From Orobanche coerulescens (taxonomy: Eukaryota > Streptophyta > Magnoliopsida > Lamiales > Orobanchaceae): 64,000 nt of DNA. Positions 58,345 to 64,000 of this stretch are shown in pieces. The notes below the pieces were generated by a model that worked only from the letters and a program-made list of their open reading frames with translations, did not search any database and was not told the DNA's origin. The stretch's first letter is position 1. The number at the start of each line of letters is the position of its first letter. Location: contig CM065802.1 in the NCBI GenBank assembly GCA_033398695.1, forward strand, positions 135,890,096 through 135,954,095, written 5' to 3'. The position numbers and the translations under genes were made by a program.

Positions 58345-59860
58345 CTACATTTTGCTTGCTCCTGGGTGAATAGAATAGGGAGTGGAGTACGCCTCCTTCA
58401 GTATAGTTTGCTTCATCCCGTCATTCGGCGTAATACAGATCCTGTTCTTGAACCTCACCAAGTCACCCTGGATCTTATAGTCGGAAACATCTCCTACATT
58501 GATTCTTGCACTAATCGCACGTAATTCGGGATCCTCCATCTGTGCTAGACGTATCTCGTCTAGTAAGGACGAATGTATATTGATTGAGCACAATTGTCCT
58601 TGCCTACATTGTATCCATACTTGATCGCTTCTCGATGTCTTGTCATGATTCGGATTGAATCTGTTATCTTTGGATACCATCACTTCTTGTGTAGTTTTCC
58701 GACTAAGAGCATCGGCCACCACATTGGCTTTCCCAGGGTGATAGGACATTTCCACATCGTAGTCCTTGATTAGCTCCAACCAGCGCCTCTGCCTCATGTT
58801 TAATTCTCTCTGAGTGAAGATATATTTCAAACTCTTATGATCTGTGAAAATCTTGCAAGTAACTCTGTAAAGATAGTGCCTCCAAATCTTGAGGGCATGC
58901 ACCACTGTGGCTAGCTCCAAGTCGTGCGTTGGGTAATTCACTTCGTACGGCTTCAGTTGTCGGTATGCGTACGCAATGACTCTGTCATTCTACATGAAGA
59001 CACACCCCAGCCCATGCTTAGATGCATCCATATATATAATGAATCCTTCCGTTCCCTGCGGTAGCACTAGCACTAGAGCAGTAGTCAGCCTACTCTTGAG
59101 CTCATCAAAGCTCTTCTGACAGTCTCTAGTCCATACAAATTTGGTGCTCTTCCTCAGTAGGTTTGTTAATGGTCGAGCGATACAGGAAAAAGCCTCAACG
59201 AATCTTCGATAGTAACCCGCCAGTCCTAGGAAACTCCTTACCTCCTTGACGTTCTTCGGTAGTTCCCAACTCATTATTGTCTCGATCTTTTGTGGATCGG
59301 CCTTGACGCCTTCTGCTGAGACAACATGTCCAAGGAAAATTACCTCCGGCATCCAGAATTCGCACTTGGAGGGTTTCGCATAAAGTTGGTGTTGCATCAA
59401 CACGCTCAGCACTTGCCTCAGATGTTCCTCGTGTTCTTGTCGGCTTCTAGAATAGATCAGTATGTCTTCAATAAAAACCACCACACATTTATCGAGGAAA
59501 TCAATCAAAAGTCTGTTCATCAGTTCCATGAAAACGGCTGGGGCATTAGTCAACCCGAATGATACCACGATATACTCGTAATGCCCATACCGAGATCGAA
59601 ATGCAGTCCTGGTATATATTCCTCCCAAATCCTCAATTGGTGATATCCGGACCGTAGATCGATCTTTGAAAACACAACTGCCCCCTTGTAACTGATCCAA
59701 GAAGTCATTGATTCTTGGAAGTGGATAACGATTCTTGATAGTAACTTTATTTAGTTCCCTATAGTCAATGCATAAGCGTAGAGAGTTGTCTTTCTTCTTA
59801 ACAAAAAGTACCGGCGCACCTCACGGCGAGATGCTCGGGCGGATCAATCCTTTCTCCAGC
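58345..59860 (-). pseudogene. Gypsy-2 reverse transcriptase and RNase H (broken)
   Basis: RT shows LCIDYRELN near 59760, [28 protein letters not shown] and [10 protein letters not shown]. The catalytic FIDD is changed to FIED ([12 protein letters not shown]), probably inactivating. RNase H reads [10 protein letters not shown], a short gap, [26 protein letters not shown] and [15 protein letters not shown]. Frames change near 59700 and near 58960. Confidence 0.86.
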
Positions 59861-59871
59861 AGATCTTCGAG

Positions 59872-60702
59872 CTACATCTTTAATTCTTTCATCTCGGCCG
59901 GTGCCATCCTGTAAGGAGCTTTGGAAATAGGTCTCATCCCCGGCTCGAGTTCAATGGAGAGGTCAACTTCTCGGTGTGGTGGCAGCCCTGGTAGTTCATC
60001 GGGAAAGATGTCTGGAAATTCATTCACCACCGGAATGTTTGCGATTGTAAGTTGTGAAGTATCCTCCTGAAGAACATAACACCAATAGTACTTCCTTCGA
60101 GAGTTGCAGGAGACTTCTGATGCGAGAAGGCTGAGAGACCCTTTCGTACTGAAGTGTTCTCGTCCTCTGATGACATGTGTGGTACCATCATGAGCCGTGA
60201 TGGAAATAGTCAAGTGGTAGGTATCCATGATCATCATGTGTAATGGAATCCAGTCCATACCTAATATGATATCTTCATTCTGAAGCGGGAAGACCATAAG
60301 ATTAGCGATCTAACTATGATCATTGATGCAGATCTGACAGTCTCGAACCTTTAGATCGCCGCCAATTCTACTACCCTCGGGTAGTTTAATAGTAAAGGAT
60401 TCACAAGGCACATAAGCAAGATTTAAACGTTCAACACATTCCACAGATATAAATGAATGTGTGGCTCTGGTATCAAATAGTACATGCACTGGCTGACAGT
60501 TAACAAGAAGAGTACCTGAGATAGCTGGCATGGAATGACCATCCGTAGCCCTCAGCTCAAATACACGGGACGGCACTGACTCCGAAAAAGATGAAGTACC
60601 ACCGCCGCGCCCACGGCCTCGTTCGGCACAGTGTGGCGGTGGTTGAGTCTGATGGGATGGAGCTTGGTAGTTGGAAAAGGCAGGCATCCTGGAGGATTTC
60701 AC
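59872..60702 (-). pseudogene. Gypsy-2 aspartic protease and RT start (broken)
   Basis: The protease active site reads LFDTRATHSFIS; Gly of the D-T/S-G triad is replaced by Arg, which should abolish activity. A stop near 60305 is followed by NEDIILGMDWI and, at the RT start, FPDELPGLPPHREVDLSIELEPG and APYRMAPAEM. In intact relatives this is one polyprotein with gag and pol. Confidence 0.84.
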
Positions 60703-61758
60703 CGAGCCTTGTTGACTCGGTTAGGAAGCTGAGTTCTGAGTGGGATTGGCCCGCCATCAATAACGAGACATGTGTCCACTCTTTCCGTAAGTGAAACATT
60801 TGGTATCCGTCTTCTGGCACCGATCCTTAGTATGTCCGGACACACCACAATTGAAGCAGTCCCTACAGTAAGGCTGATCAGATGTACCCTTCTGTTGGTA
60901 CGAAATTGCTGACTTAAAGAAGATGCGGGCCCTGAGTTCGTTTTGTTGCTACTCCCTGACTGAGCCGATGTCTTTTGCTTCTTTGAGTTATGTCCGGTGT
61001 CGGTATTAACAACGGTACCAGCATATGCTGTGACCATGTCTTCGTACGCCCTCAGAGTCGTGCAGTGGAATCTGGCGGCATAGCGTTGTACATCCTCCAG
61101 CAACCTCTATGCAAGGTGGCATATTCGTTGATCATCTGTTGGAACCATCTGCGAGATGTAACTTAGCTCGGTTAGGTAGGCCCGACTGATCTCTGGTACT
61201 GGCATATTCTGTGGTCCGGCACTGAAAAAGTCTCGTGCACGAGCAGCCGATTCGGTGATGCAGGGACGATTTCGCTCTGCGAGTCGGGCAAATTCGGTCC
61301 ACCCGACCACTCAGTCCTCTGGCCTGTAAGTCCTCCACTAGCGGGCAACAGCGTCACGGAGTTGATTTAACCCGAGCGGCATCTTCCGGTTCTCTGTACA
61401 TCCGATCACTTAGAAAGCAGTCTACATTTCAAAACTCCAGTCGTCGACGTGTTTCTCCCCCGCCCGTCAAACAATGGAGGCCTAGCCTTCAGCATCTCTC
61501 CACATTGATGATCGGTATCCGTTCCACCTGGTTGACCTGAGAAATTCCCATGGCGATAGCTTGGGCAAGGGCCAGAATGAAAGCTAGGTCCATGCCTCCC
61601 GGGTTGTTATTCTGGCATTCCGCCTCCTGATCGTTTTGATTAATTGGTGGCGGCTGGTCCCCAGCAGGATGGGTCTCGGCGGTGTTCCTATCCCCATCGT
61701 GGTTCGCAGCGGAACCCTGAGCATCATTCACCACCCTCCTAGATCCTCTGAGTGCCAT
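60699..61758 (-). pseudogene. Gypsy-2 gag (heavily broken)
   Basis: The start ATG at 61758 gives MALRGSRRVVND, then an Asn/Gln-rich stretch. The capsid part is fragmented over three frames. Of two zinc knuckles, the first (CFNCGVSGHTKDRC) is intact. The second reads CFTYGKSGHMSRY, with two Cys changed to Tyr. The second knuckle is followed by a stop. Confidence 0.78.
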
Positions 61759-61937
61759 TGCTGACCGTATTAATCTAAAGCCAGTTCCACACACAGTTTA
61801 TAAACAAATTTAGTATCCAGACAGAGAACACACATATCACTGACTTTGCATTCCCACGAGGAGTTACGGTCGCTTGGGGTGTTGGACTGGAATAACTTTG
61901 AAAATTAGGAGAAATTTTATTTAAACCAGGAGTCGTC

Positions 61938-61949
61938 GCTCTGATACCA
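61938..61949 (-). other. Gypsy-2 primer binding site
   Basis: Element sense TGGTATCAGAGC is a perfect tRNA-iMet primer site, five bases from the end of the LTR. It confirms the right LTR as the 5' LTR. Confidence 0.9.
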
Positions 61950-61954
61950 TTTTC

Positions 61955-63333
61955 TGTAACACCCCCAAAATCTCCCGAGGTATTACAGTGTCGTGAATCT
62001 CGTGTAGGACCCACAAGGCTTGTTTAGGAAATAGACATTTTAAATAAATTACAATAAAACGATCCACGGTTACATATAATGAGCCGAAAGCTTTTAAGAA
62101 GAAACATAACTCAAAGTTCGATTATTACATAACGGAGGTCTTAAAAGATCAAATTTAATTTAAGCAGCGGCAAGAGTTTATTCCAACACCGTTCAAGTCT
62201 GAACGGACCCCTCAGGAATGTCCTGCACATGATCAACAAATTTACCTGGCACGACAAATCATGCCAGGTAACCAGGGTCATAGAATTCATACCAATAACA
62301 ATTACTAGCAATGATATACAAAATTTTACCAAACAGAGTGCCACATAACCAACAGAAAATATTTCAGCACACGACCGACGTTGTCTTTCTCTTTTTATCA
62401 CATAAACCCCAAGGTCGCAACCAAGGGTCACGAAAGTATCCACACGGGAATACCCCGGAACGTAGGTGCCCGATTTGGGTCTTATCCCCTAACACATTTC
62501 CATACGGGTACCATACAGGTTTTATCCCCAACACATCGGCCCATTTATAACACATTCTTAGATAAAGACAACTGTCGGCATTTATCACAATGGCACATTC
62601 ATGAATACGAACATTTCAATAATATTAGCATTTCTCGAGCAAGATTTCACTTGCCTTTGATCCGACGGTAGGTGCCTAATGATAACTGGGATCTCCACGC
62701 CCGATCGAGCTTAACCTAGTCACGTAATATCCGATTAACACCTCTTACGAATCACGATGAATAGAACTAGTCTTCCTTCCCTTCCCTAACCGGGTTCCTA
62801 ACACAGTCTTAATTGCCAACACTAGTATTGTGCTTCTATGTTCACAAGCAATATGTACCACTATGTCGTTCGATTCTACGGTTAACGTTAGCTATATCGA
62901 TTTTTTCAACAAGATTACCTCAATCATCATTCGGTTAGCAAGAAACGACTATAGCATAATCGAATCCCATAACTTCTAATTCAATTCTCTATTCCGAGTA
63001 CTTCAATCGGTAGATTATCATTTTACACAATGATTTCGGCGTTTGATTCTCAATGACATTAATACTATCGAATTAATTCTCCTAGTTAATTTAACATTGA
63101 TAATCATATGGCAAGAGTAGGTTACGACTAATTTATCAAACGGTAATGGATTCCTACGAAATTCTCCTACAATTGATTCGTCGAGTTTATATAATCCAGA
63201 TGTAAATTGAGATGGAAGTTATCACATGTGATTGTTACAACAAGTTGTATGAAAACGAAATATACGAACAATGATAACCCTGATTACTACAAGTTCGTCC
63301 GTTTAGATTGTCTATGAGATTTAGCAAAATCTA
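61955..63333 (-). repeat. Gypsy-2 right (5') LTR, truncated
   Basis: It matches 28416-28444 plus 54795 onward up to TTAGCAAAATCTA, then leaves the LTR sequence abruptly at 63334. The U3 half, with array and TATA region, should lie beyond the window after the inserted element. Confidence 0.88.
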
Positions 63334-64000
63334 TGTTACGTATTTCTGTGAACGCAAGTGCACGTTGTCGTAATCAAGTCATAAAGTGATGAGAAAAGTA
63401 TCGTTCCCTCGAGGACTGATGTACTAAGTACCAATTTATTAGTATTTCTAATTTTATCTGAACGACCGAAATATTGGGGTTGAATAATTATTAATAACTA
63501 AATATTGCGATAACTAAAAATAAACAATAAAATCGACAGTCTGATAAAAGGAGATCAAATAGGAGAAGAATCTAGGATCGAGAATTTGCCTCAATTAATC
63601 TGAATTAATCTTGATTAATATAATTTATGTAATTTCCAAGTTTATTGAAAGCGAAGATTCTAAGTTAATCTAATGCCTCTCCCGAGGTCAGTAGAATTTT
63701 CCAAGGTGAATAATTCACTCTATTCCTAGGTGAGTTAATTCAACAATAGTCAAAAAGTTCTAAAATCTTCAAACGAGCTTCATAATTCTTGTGAGTATAT
63801 TCCTATCTCACAAGACAAAACGGTTTTCTCCCAATTTTCACTACTTACTCTCCTCTACCGATTTAAGTTACGTAGTTATAACAATTCAATCATAGCCCAC
63901 ACAATTGAAAGCATTAAGAACAATTGGGGAAAACGCAATAGAAAAGGGAAATATATATCAATAACATAAAATCAACATTAATCCGTCATAATCTCGGTTT
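63334..64000. mobile_element. Start of an unidentified element inserted in the Gypsy-2 LTR
   Basis: The sequence begins TGTTACGTATTTCTGTG exactly where LTR similarity ends, as an LTR start would. It contains ACGCAAGTGCACG and CTCGAGGACTG, phrases that I associate loosely with termini of other plant retrotransposons. No coding region is seen in the 667 bp available and the other end is outside the window. Confidence 0.5.

Larger units (their letters stand above)
28416..63333 (-). mobile_element. Gypsy-2: Tekay/Del-type chromovirus, degenerate and interrupted
   Basis: The left LTR is in two parts (28416-28444 and 54795-57108) because the Tat element is inserted in it. The internal region is 57109-61954. 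The right LTR starts at 61955 and is cut at 63334. Minus-strand order is gag, protease, RT, RNase H, integrase, chromodomain. The primer site is a perfect tRNA-iMet match. Its target duplication cannot be checked because the right end is not in the window. Confidence 0.9.

Overview
The window is flowering-plant nuclear heterochromatin, probably eudicot, made almost wholly of nested LTR retrotransposons. I see no intact host gene, no tRNA or rRNA gene and no CRISPR array. The evidence is plant-type Ty3/gypsy Tekay (Del) chromoviruses with chromodomains, a Tat-type gypsy element with an antisense extra ORF, Ty1/copia elements, tRNA-iMet-type primer sites and AT-rich spacers. Every element carries stops, frameshifts or lost catalytic residues. 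Lineage names come from reading motifs, not from a database search.

Left block (1-23909): an old plus-strand Tekay-like element ends with a polypurine tract near 1681 and a long 3' LTR in three pieces (1696-4012, 13653-14324, 23409-23909). Two insertions split it. Gypsy-1 is a minus-strand Tekay element at 4013-13647 (LTRs about 2.37 kb, near-identical 5-bp duplications TGTGC/TATGC). Copia-1 is a minus-strand element at 14325-23403 (LTRs about 2.0 kb, duplication GTATA).

Middle scrap zone (23910-28415): a short stretch resembling mitochondrial cox2, a plus-strand Tekay gag start, a plus-strand copia RNase H scrap, a minus-strand gypsy RT/RNase H scrap, and a minus-strand Tekay LTR.

Right block (28416-63333): Gypsy-2, a minus-strand Tekay element, was inserted into that LTR. 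A Tat-like element (28445-54789, duplication GTATT) sits in the left LTR of Gypsy-2. The Tat element has an internal tandem duplication of about 4.9 kb running from gag through integrase. It also has a plus-strand antisense gene of several exons (29870-32533) with its own TATA box and poly(A) signal. Copia-2 (plus strand, 41990-51304, duplication ATGAG) lies inside one copy of the duplication. The right LTR of Gypsy-2 is cut at 63334 by a further, unidentified element.

The most unusual signals are regulatory. Four LTR families carry arrays of about 12-14 bp near-palindromes of the type TAGCGYRCGCTA or TTACGTACGTAA in U3. In three of those families and in the Tat family the TATA box lies at the centre of a perfect inverted repeat. 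Order of events on the right: Tekay LTR, then Gypsy-2, then Tat, then Copia-2, with the Tat duplication before Copia-2.
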